Positions 46,232 through 57,300 of a DNA stretch of 64,000 nt are shown piece by piece. The notes below the pieces were generated by a model that was not told the origin of the DNA, did not search any database, and saw nothing but the letters and a program-made list of their open reading frames with translations. Numbering within the stretch: the first letter of the stretch is position 1; each line of letters begins with the position of its first letter. Both the position numbers and the translations under genes were made by a program. Source of the DNA: Micractinium sp. NFX-FRZ (taxonomy: Eukaryota; Chlorophyta; Trebouxiophyceae; Chlorellales; Chlorellaceae); NCBI GenBank assembly GCA_029339195.1, contig JAPTJF010000036.1, forward strand, positions 167,322 through 231,321. Reading direction: 5' to 3'.

Positions 46232-48643
46232 CTACTCAGACAGGGGCGCCAGTGCAGCGGGCACCGCGGCCTGCTGCTCTTGCTCTGCCGGGCCTGCGGC
46301 CTGCTGCGCCTGCTGCGCCTGTTCTGCCGGGCCGGCCGCATCCTGCGCCTGCTGATGCCTGCGCCGGTGGTGCCCATGCTGCTGCTGCTGCTGCTGTGCG
46401 CGCTGCTCATAGTACTGCTCCCGCTGCATTGCCTTGAACTTGTGGCGTGTGTCGGGGTGCACCAGCTGCTGCACCGGCTTCACCATCCAGCTCAGCATCA
46501 CGGGCAGGTCCAGCAGCACCAGCTCCCGCATCCTGCATGGTCGGTAGAAAGGCACATGAGTGAGTGGGTGGGTGGGCGAAGTGGGCAACACGGGAGTGAG
46601 CGAGAGGCCGAGTACAAGGGGCAAAACGGCGAGTGGGTGGGTGGGTGCGTGAAGTGGGCAAAGGAGAGCGGGGGCAGGTCGCGCAGGCCTGGCAGGCTCA
46701 GCAGCCCAGGCCCTCACTGCCCAGGCTCCGGCACCTCCAAGGCCCCGGGGCACCCCTGTCCCCCCCTTGGCGCGGGCCGCCCTCACCTGCCAGGGTAGTG
46801 GTGGCTGAGGGTGGATGCAACTGCCTGGAAGACCCACGACATGCGCGCTGCGTTCAACGTGCTGGCGCCGGTGCAGTCCATCAGCACAACGACCTGGTCA
46901 GCGGCAGAGGCGGGCACGGCAGGAGCGGCGGCAGGAGCGGCGGCAGGAGAGGCCGTGGGAGCTGCAGAAAGCGCTGCGCTGCCGCTCTCGCCGGCCGGCA
47001 TGCTGGCACCGCTGCTGGCGGCGGCGGCAGCGGACGCGCCTGCCTCTGCCGTATCACCGCTGTCGCTGGCGGGCGGCGCCTCGCTCCGGCGCTGCGCCAC
47101 CAGCTCGATGTGAGTGATGATTGCATTGGCAAACGCCAGCGCTGCCGCCCCTCGGCACTCGGTCACCGCCTTGCCAATCGCGATGCGCAGCACCGGGTGG
47201 CCCGCGGCGTCGGTGCCCTGAGGGGCAAGGGCACAGGGTGGAGCGGGGCGGGCAAAAGAGGCAGGTTGTTGGCTGTGGGGAGGGCGATGGGCACGAAAAG
47301 CGGGAGGGAGGGATGGCTTGCTGTCAGGCGCACCCGTGGGTCTGAGGCAGCGTTGGCGCGCTTCCTGGTGATCAGCCCTGGCACGCAGGTGTGCCAGGCA
47401 ACGCCAGCAGCAGATGTCCTGCCCTGCCCCTCACTCCCCACCTCAAGCGCACATAACAAGCGCTGCCCCGAAGAACCCTCCCTTACCACCCACCCATCCG
47501 CCCACCCACCTCCAAACTGATGAGGTGCGAGAAGCGGTCCAGCTCGGCTGCCGAGGCAAAGGGGTACTGCTGCAGCCACAGGACGGTGCGTGCCGCCGCC
47601 GCCGCGCCATCATGCAGCGCCGCCTGCCGCTGCTGCGGGTTGGAGGCCCGCAGGAAGCCAAACATCATGGCATAGCGCATCAGCTCTGCATTTGTGAACC
47701 CAGGGGGCAGCTCTGCTGCATCTAGGCCCGCGCCTGCCGCTGCCGCTGCCGCCACTGCTGGCGTGGCGTCTGCAGCCGCTGCCGCGGACTCGTGTGCCGG
47801 CACGGCGTCCTCTGCTGCTGCTGCTGCCTGCCCATGCCCACGCCCCCACCGCCGCTTGCCAAGCGCCTGCTGCTGCTGCTGCTGCTGCTGTGGCGAGTGG
47901 GGCGCTGGGGCTGCTGACGTGGCCTGCAGGCGTGCCAGCTCAACCAATGCCAGCTGGCGCATCTCCGCCATCTCAGCACTGTGCTCCATCGCCAAGCTGG
48001 CAGCTGAGAGCTTCTGAGAGCTTCGCGGCAGGCGTACTGCAGGTGCACCGCTGCTAGCAGGGCTGCCGCGCTTGCTGGCAGGAAGCTGGCGCTGCTGGGG
48101 AGGAGGCAGCCCGACTGCTGCCGCTGCTTCATCTATGCGACCGCCAGGCGTATCTGCAGGATGGCAGGGGAAGCACAGTAGCTCAGGTTGCATTTAACCA
48201 GGCATGAAACGCAAGTGCGACTAATGCTAGAGACTAAAGCGGAGAGAATCAGAATTCTGGCAGCCAGAGTGGCGAGACATGCAAACAGGGCAGGACGGCC
48301 GCGGCGCACCTGCTGACGCCGCTGCCTCTGCTGCTGGCTCCAGGCCGCCTGCTGCTGTGAATGCCTTGCCTTCAAGGCCAGAGCCCTGCTCCTGAACCGC
48401 ATTGACTGCCAGCTGCTGCACAACGTCCTCTACCACACGCGAGAGCGGCCAGGGGCCCACGTCTCTGGCGCAGGCAGCGCCGTCGCCGCTGCCGTCAGCG
48501 CCATCGCCCCAAAACCCGCCCGGCCTCCCCGCCAGCTGCGGGTCTTCACTTAGAGCTACCACCGTGGGCAAGGCTGCAGCGGCTGTGGCAGCGACAAAGG
48601 GCAGCGCCGCCAAAGGCTTGCGCCATCTCGAGGCCTGCGCCAT
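46232..48643 (-). CDS. CRAL-TRIO (Sec14-like) lipid-binding domain protein (569 aa)
   Basis: Exons: 48643-48310, 48153-47510, 47217-46787, 46532-46232; 570 codons including the stop. Residues ~260-325 correspond to the CRAL-TRIO N-terminal helices (GFTNAELMRYAMMFGFLRAS, then FASAAELDRFSHLISLEGTD). The lipid-binding fold follows: HPVLRIAIGKAV, DQVVVLMDCTGAS, then VASTLSHHYPGRMRELVLLD and WMVKPVQQLVHPDTRHKFK. Ala/Ser-rich inserts interrupt the fold near 380-430. The protein ends with a Gln/His/Ala-rich tail containing a poly-Gln run. The N-terminus (MAQASRWRKPLAALPF then an Ala-rich hydrophobic stretch) may be an organelle-targeting or membrane segment. Such proteins bind or transfer phosphoinositides or other lipids; the ligand cannot be read from sequence. 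This is the only gene here in which I saw no intronic exon-edge copies. Confidence 0.85.
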
Positions 48644-48966
48644 CTGCCCCTGCAGGCACGCTCTGTAAACGGGTGGTGATGGACTGCACTGGCTAAACGT
48701 CTACAATCTGCGCTTGAACCCGCTTCCGCCTAGCATCTTCCTGCGGGGCCTGCTGCGTGCGGTGTCTCAAGTAGCGGCCTTTGCTGGATCCATGCTTGCT
48801 GATCACCAAGGTTTGCCCGCCCTGCAGTCGCTAGCACCGCACCTCGCGCCCTTGCATCTACTCCACGCCTTTTTGTCTCCAGGGTTTCTCGTGCGCTCCA
48901 ACCAGACTTTGGCAGCCTATTTGAACTCTGCGTTGAAACAAGGCTTGCATCTGCCGCCCAGGCGTC
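48644..48966. promoter_or_regulatory. Divergent promoter region, Sec14-like / OMA1
   Basis: These 323 bp lie between two outward-facing start codons. No specific element was recognised; the role is inferred from position. Confidence 0.5.
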
Positions 48967-51900
48967 ATGCTACGCCGACGACTGGCACAGGCGGCGGGGC
49001 GGGCGCTGGCGGCGGCGCAGGGCACCTGCGGCCCTCTCCGCGGCCCTGCTGATGCTGCGCAGCACGCTTTGGCCAGCGGCAGCATCCGCAGCAGCATGAG
49101 CGGAGCAGGCAGCAACGCAGGCGGCGGATGGGGGGCCAGCAGCGAGCGGTTGGCTGCACACGTGTTCCGGCGGCTCCAACAGCAGCGGCAGCAGCGAGGC
49201 GGCGCTGCCTCGGGCGTCTCTCGTGTCACCAGCTGGCAGCAAGTGCGGCAGCAGTGGGGTGACAACAGGTGGGCGATGCTTTGCTGCCTGGGACGCCGGT
49301 TGGCAGGCGCATGCGTTGCGCTGTGGGCAGGGAGGTGGGCGTTTGTTTGAGCACCGCGCTAATGCCGAGCTTTATTTAGTACCGTGCCGCGGAAGGCTTT
49401 GCCAAGAGCAGGGCTATGCCCTCCCCTGCCCTTGCTGTTCCCCGCTGATGGGTTCACAACGGTGCCCATGCCCATCTGCCACCCCACAAGTGTGCCCCTT
49501 CCGCCCACCCTCGCCTCCCACCCCGCCCCCCACCCTACCCGCCCCACGTGGTTGCAGAGGTTACCAGCATTTCGGTGGCCGTGGGCGGCCGGGAGCAGCA
49601 GTGCTGCACTCGCGGGAGGCACAGCAGCGGGCGCTGCGCTGGGTGGTGGTGCTGGGAGGAGGGGGCGCCATCATCTGGGTCAGCAGCAGGCAGGAGGTGC
49701 CCTACACGGGACGCATGTGAGCCTGCTGCTGTGTGTGCTCGTGGGGGGCGAAGGGATGTGTGGGGTGGGGCGGGATGTGAACCTGGTGCGGCTGTGGTGC
49801 TTCAGACTTTACACTTGAGAGGTGCGGTTGGGATGTCAACCCAAACTGCCTGCCTTCCTGTCGTGTGTGCCCGTCTTCCGGCTGGGGGAACCGGGACGGG
49901 TTGGTGGCCGTGTGAAACCGTGACGGAGTGGCGCCTAAATGCCTGGCAACGTTATACCCAGGGCGCAGGCTGCCTGACCAAGTAGGGGGCAGCGGTCCCA
50001 CCTGGGTCCGCTGCTAGACCGTCCATCTCATCCACATGCCCCCGCTGAATGCCCTCCCACGCTGCCCGCTCCTCCCCTGCCCTTGCATCATGCTTGCCCC
50101 CTCCTGCAGGCACGCTATCCTGGTTGATCCGCAGCAGGAGCTGGAGCTGGGCCAGCAGACATTCCAACAGGTGGGGGGCCTGTGTGGGTGGGGGCGGCGG
50201 GGAGGGGAATAGGCAGGTTTGTACAGCTGGCATGTGCACCGCCAGCGCCGTGGAGGGCTGGCAGACAGGCAGTCCATCCTTTGCACGCGTACAGTGTAAG
50301 CGCTTGTGTCGACGCGCTGTCCGCGCCATCCCAGATCCCCGAGGGAGAGTGTTTTAATCAGAAATGATGACACCTTTTTGAAGGCACCCCCGTGTCCCGC
50401 ACTGGCCTCTGCCCCCTGATTCCTGCCCCAACCTCTTCCCCGGTTCCTGCCCCCGGTTCCTGCCCCCTGATGCCTGCCTCCTAATTCCTGCCTGCCTGTG
50501 ATGACATGGCGCAGGTGCTGACGGAGGCGCGCATGCAGGGCACGCTGCTGTCGCCACGTCACCCCGCCACCCTGGCGGTGCGCCACGTGGGCATGCGCAT
50601 CGCGCAGGTGGGGCCGCCCGCCTTTCACAACACCCCTGCAGTATTGTGTGCCAGCCGGAGCTGGATGAGTTTGGATATAAGTATGGTAACTGCTGAACCC
50701 TTTTTGGGGGGCCGTGCAAAGCATCCCGATCAGCAGCTGCTGTCTCCAGACCACCGAAGTGGCCCCAACCCAGCCTGTCTCCTGGCCACGTCAACATCAC
50801 ACTCCGTCCCACGCAGGCTGCCAGCGAGGGCCAGGGTGGCGGCTTCCAGCAGCACTTGGAGGACCTGCAGTGGGGTGAGTGCCTCTTCTATCTGAGAAAC
50901 CACAGTGTGCAGCTACGTCTGGCTGTGGGGCAGGCATGTGTGGGGGAGGACTGAGGGGGGAAGCACTTGGAGGACCTGCAGAGGGCTGAGCACCGCGATT
51001 CCCTTGCAATCAAACAGTTTTGTTGGGCGCCTTCTGGATGTGGCGCAGGCATGTGTGGGGAGCGAGATGCAATGAGCATGCAATGTAGCATTTCTTGGTC
51101 AGCAAGACGAGCGCCTCTTGCCCCATCTGCAAAGCACGATCGTGCCCAGGATCGTTGACTTAGCACGCTGTGCTTGCACCGATGAGGATGCCGAGATTTG
51201 CCTCCCCCCCTGTGCAGAGTTTGCAGTGATCCAATCCCCTCAAGTCAACGCGTTTGTGGTGCCTGGCGGCAAGGTGGTGGTCTACACAGGTGTGTGCTCC
51301 CGCCCCGCCCCCCTGCCAAGCCTGCCGGGCCTTCTGCTGAAGCATGGTGCAGACGCCTTTACCGGTACCGGGCGGCCCAAACTGGCACGTGTTCACACTC
51401 CACTCCACTCCCCGCCCCGCTGCCCCGCCTCGCAGGCCTGCTGCGCATGGCAGCACGCCCTCTTTAACAGCAGGCACTTGTTCATTCCGCCTCCCGCCCC
51501 GCAGGCCTGCTGCGCATGGTGCAGTCCGAGGATGAGCTGGCGGCTGTGCTGGCGCACGAGAGCGCGCACGTGGTGGCACGGCACGCGGCGGAGCGCCTCA
51601 CACAGATGGGGGCGCTGGAGGTGGTGCGCATGCTGGCATACTGGTGAGGCCTGCTGCTGATGGGCGCTGAGGGTTGCTGGTGTTCGGGTGTTGCTTGGTG
51701 GTGTGGTGTGCACGCTGGCGTGTTGGTGTAGTCAGGCTTGCAGGACTGAGCTGGAAGCACGGGCGCATCCCCTCCCTGCCCTGCGCCCCGCGGACATGCA
51801 TCCGCCTCTGCGGTTCTGTGGCCCATGCAGGGTGTTTGGGCTGCCCATCCCAGCGGGCCCGCTGTCTGCCATCTTCTTCCTCCCAAACTCGAGGTGAGCA

Positions 51901-53086
51901 CCCGGGCGTCAGGGAGGACTGAGAAGAGGTTGCAGGGGGGTGGGCGTGTGGTGTGGGCCAGGCCAATAGGCAGGCGGGGTGCAATCGCCGCCTGCGGCAC
52001 GGCAGAGGGGCTGAGGATGCACAGAGGCCGCGCCAGGCAGGGGCGGATTCCTTGGATTTGGAGTCATTTTTGCTGTGCTGTGCTGTGCTGTGCTGTACAT
52101 GCAGGCAGAAACGGAGGCTGCTCCTTGTGAGCCAGCTGATGTGTTCGTATTGCTTAGTGCTTCACATGGTTTGAAATGAAACCACTTGCAGGAAAGCGGA
52201 GACGGAGGCGGACGTCATTGGCCTGCAGATCATGGCCCGAGCGTGCTACGACCCCAGCGGTGAGCGCCCGTGCCAGCACTTGCAGCCGCTGCTCCTGCAT
52301 CTGCTGCCGCTGCTGGACACCGCTGCTGCCGCCGCTGCTGTGGGCTGATCAAATTGAGTTGAGGAACCCCTCACGCTGGGCCAGCCTGACCCGCACACTG
52401 GGTCCCGCCTTGCCCGCCCCACCCGGCCTCAGTCTGTTCTGCCCGCGCCTTACCTCACCCTCCCTGCTCCCTGAGGCATGGGGGTCTGAAATTATGGCTG
52501 TCTAATGTGTATAAACAAGTTTAAACAGCCCGGTCCGTGCGGTGCTTCCGCATGCCTCATGCACCCCTCCCCCATGCACTGCTCCCTCACACTCCCTCCT
52601 GCCCGCCCCCCGCAGGCATGGTGAGCATGTTTGAGAAGATGGGGCAGGCGGAGAAGAAGGAGGGAGGGGACATGATCCCAAAGTTCCTTCGCACCCACCC
52701 GCACTCCGGCGACAGGCGAGCACAGCAGGGGCCTGGTGTGGCAGGCTGGGGTGGCACGCGGGATGTAGGGCTGGGGAGTTGAAGAGGCTCCCAGGTGGTG
52801 GGTGCACTCCCGTCTACCGGCTACGCCTGCCCACTCCGCCCTCCCTGTCCTCATGTTGCCTGCCTGCGCCCCACCCTCGCCTCCTCTCCTCACATTGCCT
52901 GCGCCCAGATTGATTGATTGATTGATTGATTGATCCTCACACGGCGGGCGCAGGGTCAAGGCCATCCAGAAGATGCTGCCCACAGCCGAGGGGATCTACG
53001 AGATGAGCGGGTGTGAGGCGGCGCGCGGCCCGCTGGCGCGCTTCCGGGCCGTCCTGCAGCGCTTGGACTGGGGCCAGGGGCCTTAG
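48967..53086 (+). CDS. OMA1: Mitochondrial M48 metalloprotease OMA1 (415 aa)
   Basis: Exons: 48967-49268, 49558-49716, 50110-50170, 50515-50607, 50817-50874, 51218-51289, 51505-51643, 51831-51893, 52192-52259, 52616-52715, 52954-53086. The N-terminus MLRRRLAQAAGRALAAAQ fits a mitochondrial presequence. A hydrophobic segment (~127-142, LRWVVVLGGGGAIIWVSS) precedes the protease domain. FVVPGGKVVVYTG leads to the zinc site H266-E267-S-A-H270. The third ligand is in ETEADVIGLQIMARACYDP (Glu ~321). THPHSGDRVKAIQ matches the conserved M48 C-terminal motif. OMA1 cleaves inner-membrane substrates under stress in animals and yeast; the role here is inferred by homology. The last intron is GC-AG (ACAG|GCGAGC). 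Introns hold copies of the edges of exons 5 and 7. Confidence 0.93.
50958..50998 (+). repeat. Intronic copy of the 3' edge of OMA1 exon 5
   Basis: AGCACTTGGAGGACCTGCAG recurs about 110 bp after the true exon end (HLEDLQW, 50874). The flanking GGCAGGCATGTGTGGGG block is duplicated too (50930 and 51045). Confidence 0.8.
51310..51465 (+). repeat. Intronic copies of the 5' edge of OMA1 exon 7
   Basis: CGCAGGCCTGCTGCGCATGG is present at about 51431 as well as at the true acceptor (51501). A weaker copy (GGGCCTTCTGCTGAAGCATGG) lies at about 51327. Confidence 0.75.
52908..52934 (+). repeat. (GATT)n microsatellite
   Basis: About six and a half GATT units lie in the last OMA1 intron, just upstream of the acceptor. 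Confidence 0.9.
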
Positions 53087-54312
53087 CACCGTGCAATTCA
53101 GGCTGCTGCTGATGCGCGGTGGGGCGGCAGGGAGAGAAGCAAGGTCCCTGAGTTGCTGGCTCCATTTGTGATTATCTATCGAAAGCTTGTAAATGCGCCA
53201 GGCTGCGCCGCCAGCGGGGCGCTGCCAGCAGGGCGTCACCCCAACATTTTCACCAGTGGCCTTCCCCCAAGTCTTTCGGCAGCCTTGGACATGATTCTGT
53301 CCACTGGTTCAAGCCAGTCGTTTGTTACTTACGTGTCTGCCAAGAGGACGAGGGCGCGCGCAGCTGCGCCGCACAGCAGGAGGGCTGAGGCTCCCTTGGA
53401 GGGAGGTGAGCGCACGATGGCAGCATCCCAGTGAGGGGGGGGGGCAGGCACAGGCAGGCGCAGCCCTGCAGAACCACACCTACGTTTAGTTAACCAGAAG
53501 CAGGGGCACTGACAGAGGGTACAATGGTTCTCCCGTCCTGTGGTGGGACTGACGGTTGCCCTTACTGTAGATAGCTCAAGCCATATGGACACGCACAAAG
53601 AGCCGCCGCCAGCTGCAGCGGGGGCAGTCGATGCGCATCGAGTGCATACCGAGGCTGCCGCCCCGCCAGTTGCGTTGCCGGCACCCGGTGCGGCGGCAGA
53701 GGCAGATCAGCCGGGCGATGCCTCCCGCTGGCTTGCCGACGCGCCCTGGTGGACCGATGCGGCGTGCTGCTGCGAGGAGCGGTGTGGCGTGCTGCCAGAG
53801 GGGCGGGAGGCGGATGCTGCTGAGCCAGACATTTGAACGTCGTCCACGGCGGGCCCACAGCGCGTGGCGGGCGCTGTAGCATTGCGCTGGCTTTCATTGG
53901 GTTCGAGCAGTAGCGCCTATTTAGCGAAGTCTAGGATGTAAAGCAAGGATGCAAACCCAAGGCCAGGATGGGATAGGATGGGAGGTTCTCTTTTTGAGTG
54001 AGTTGGTTGGGCGCTGGTGTGGCACGCGCTGGCGGCGGCAGCTGCGGCAGGCGGCTCACCCCAGTGCGCTTGCCCTGCATTCCGCATTCTGCCTGTCACC
54101 AATCGCCTCGCATTGTATCCGTCAGCGGTTTAGCTCCGGCTGCCGCGCAACCGGCAGCTGTCTCGGCAGCGAACACAGTTGGGAGCGGCCCTTGCAGCCA
54201 TGGTGTCCGCTTCACCCACCTTTGCCAAGCGGTGAGACTGGAAGCGCTGCCTGGGCGATCAGCTGGCCTGCTGCACAAGGCGAGCCATTTAACCGATCAA
54301 TGACGCTGCAGA
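53087..54312. other. Intergenic region, OMA1 3' UTR / sulfotransferase 1 promoter
   Basis: About 1.2 kb. An open frame starting at ATG ~53584 would encode about 83 Ala/Pro-rich residues, but it has no recognisable domain or splice support, so I do not call it. Confidence 0.5.
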
Positions 54313-57300
54313 ATGGACCCCCGCAACACGGCCGCTTTTCTGCTCACGATGGTCCTGGCGGCAGTGCTGTGCTACCAGAGCCTGCGCCCGGCTGAGAGTG
54401 AATACCGGTGCGCAGTTTGCGCTGGGTGGTGTGTCCTTTCAAATTGCCGAGTCTCTTGATTGCCTGCGGGCAGTTGCTTGAGCTGATCGAAGCGAGCGGG
54501 CCGCCCAGAAAGCGCCGCGTGCCCTGCCGCCGCGCTGCGGCAGCTGCCCACCGCCCCGGCAGGCGTCAACCAGGGCGGCGGCGGGTGCCCGGGCCGGCCG
54601 CCCCGCGGCACGCTCCCCACGTGCACACCCTCCAGCCACTTACCTGACCTGGCCCCAACCCCATGCTCTCCCAAACTGCCCTTGAAGGCCCCCCAACCGC
54701 ATCAAGGTGCGATTCGACCTTGGCAGCGCAGGCATGGTGGAGGCGGAGGGCAGCGGCAGCGAGGAGCAGGTGCAGGCGGCGGTGCGGCTTCTGGGCCCGG
54801 AACACACGGGGCAGGACGAGGCAGCCACTCGCGAGCAGCAGCAGCAGTTGGGGGATGAGGAGGCGGCAGCGGAGGCAGCTGCAACCACTCCGCAGACAGC
54901 GCAGCAGACAGCGCAGCAGCAGCAGCAGCAGCAGCAGGCGACGCTGGCGGCCGCCAAGAGCGACGAGCAGCGGTTTGCCGACTTTGCAGCAGCGGTGGAC
55001 CCTTGCTATGACAAAGACGGGTTCGACTGCCTGACCAAGCAGGCCGACCTGGTGGGTGGCCGATGCTGCCTTCTGTCTGCAACCAGAATAGCCAACAAGT
55101 GCTGTTCTCTTGCTGGGGATGCTGGCTGGCTGGCTGGCTGCCTGTGCACAGCACGTGGCTCATAAGCACAGACTAGCTATGCCATGTGTACTGGCCATGG
55201 GAAGTGCATGCGGTGCTGGGCTCAAACCGCGGGTGCACCCCCTTTGCTTCTTTGCCCGCCCCCGCAGGAGCCTGGCCCCGGCCAGTTCCGCTTCCCCCAC
55301 TTCTTTGTCGTCGGCTTCCAGAAGTGTGCCACCACATCGCTCTTCCAGTACGCCCCCCGCTGCCTGCCTGTCCTTCCACTACTGCTCTGATTGTCTGTCT
55401 CCAGAGCTGTGGCGCAATCCTTTGCAGCCTCCTGATGGCGCCCTGCCCGCGCTCGGTACCAGCTGCTGCTGTGGACAGCACAGAGCTGCACCCTGCACTC
55501 CCTGAGCTGACATGCTGCCCTGCCCTGCCCTGCTGTGCCTGCTGTGCTGCAGCCACCTCATCGGCCACCCCCAGATTGAGGAGCCAGACAACAAGGTGGG
55601 TGGTGCGCTGCTTCTGCAGCAGATTTGCTCACGTACCCATTGATTGCGCATGTGCCTGCTGCGCCCCTTCCGACCAGCCCTCTGCCCTGCCAGCGCACGC
55701 GCCCTCTTGCTGCCACACTGCTGCCATGCTGCCACATACAACGGCAGGTGCCTTACTGGCGTGGCCAACACAAACACCCTTCCGCCCCTCCATCCCCACA
55801 GGAGCCGGAGTTCTTCACCAACAAGTGCCAGCACAACGCCATGCGCTGCCGCCTCTCAGACCAGCGCAACTACATGCGGGAGGTGGGTGGGCGTGTGGTT
55901 GCGCTGCTGTGGGTAGGGGGCGTGTGAGGTGGGGAGAGGAGGGGGCGCCCCCCCACTGGGGCAGCATGCGCACCATGCTGCCTGCCTGCCTGCCTGCCTG
56001 CCTCATACCGACCCCTCATGTCGTCGCTGATGTGCGCCATCCCGCTGCTGTGCCCCCCACGCCCCAATGGCATGCCACCCTCCCCTCTCTCCCTCCTCCC
56101 TCCTCCAGATCCTGCGCTTCAAGCGGGCACAGAGCAAGAACTTCACCACCGCTGGCTTTGAGGGCTCCACCCACTATGTGCTGGAGGGCAAGTGGCTGGC
56201 GGGGCAGCTGCGCGACCTCTTCCCTTGGCTGCGCATCGGTGAGGGCCGCCATCCCTGGCAACGGGTGATGCAGTACTTGGTAGACTAATCCGTATGTTCA
56301 TCATAACAGCTGGCGTTTCATAAGCCGGCAGCAGGCAGTGGCAAGCCACGTGGCGCGTGCGGGCCCATGTGTTCCCGATCGCCTTCCCGCCCTCCTTTGC
56401 TCCACCTGCCCTATTGTGCCTCTCTCTGCAAGCTTGCGTGTCCTGTGCTTCCCGACGACGGTGCCCCCCCGCCTCCCTGCCACGTGTCTGGCTGCAGTTG
56501 TGAGCATGCGCGACCCCATCTCACAGGCCATTGCCATGCTCAACCACAACTTGGAGCATAACCGCAGGTGGGCTCAGGTTCTGCCTGGCTTGGGCTCCTC
56601 TGGATGCAGTTGCGTGGCACACAACTATAGGAGGGGCCGGGGGCTGGTGCTGATGGCATGGGAAGGTGTGTGGACATGGCCGTGTGGGGTTGCATGCTTT
56701 CCTCCTTAACAGGTGGTGGCTGGGTGGGCCGCATGTGCGGTGACTGGCTGGCCTGGCCTCGACAGCAGCGCGGGCACTGGCTGGGCGCAGAGCGGTGGGG
56801 CAGCGGCGGGGCATAACTGGGCGTAGTTGCAGGGGCGGGTGCACAGAGTTCCCTCCCGACGCACGTTCTTACATGTTCTGCTCTGCTGACAGCCTGTTCA
56901 CGTGGCTACCCCCACATCTGATGTCAGAGCTTCCTGCTGTCACCGACTGCACCTTTGCCCCTGCAGCCCTCACTGCTACAGCAGCAACAACAACAAGGTG
57001 TTCAAGTGCGTTTATGAGGACCTGGGTGAGCGACACTGTGGGCATGTACTGAGATGCTGATCACCCTTGCTACCCTAGTATGAAAGTGGGATGCAACTAG
57101 ACTGCCGGGACTGTCAGCCCCGGGACGCACACAAGCAAGCAGTGGGCAGCAGGCACAGCGTGGCATTGGCGGACCTCCATGCCTGTACCGCTCAAACAGA
57201 CCTGCCCTGTGCTGTTTGCAAGATGTGCAGCCAGCAGTGCTGGCTGGCGGCGTGCATTTCACACCAGTGCATCGCCCCGGCTTCCTGCTGGCCCACCCCA

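Noticed and set aside
53540..53836. Open frame of about 83-98 codons between OMA1 and sulfotransferase 1
   Set aside because: Its longest form starts at GTG rather than ATG. The composition is Ala/Pro-rich as expected of random GC-rich DNA, with no domain, no splice support and no clear regulatory context.
56893..56935. Alternative sulfotransferase 1 exon reading SLFTWLPPHLM
   Set aside because: It has an acceptor and fits phase 2, but continuing it does not reach the conserved VFKCVYEDL segment in frame. The acceptor at 56967 does.
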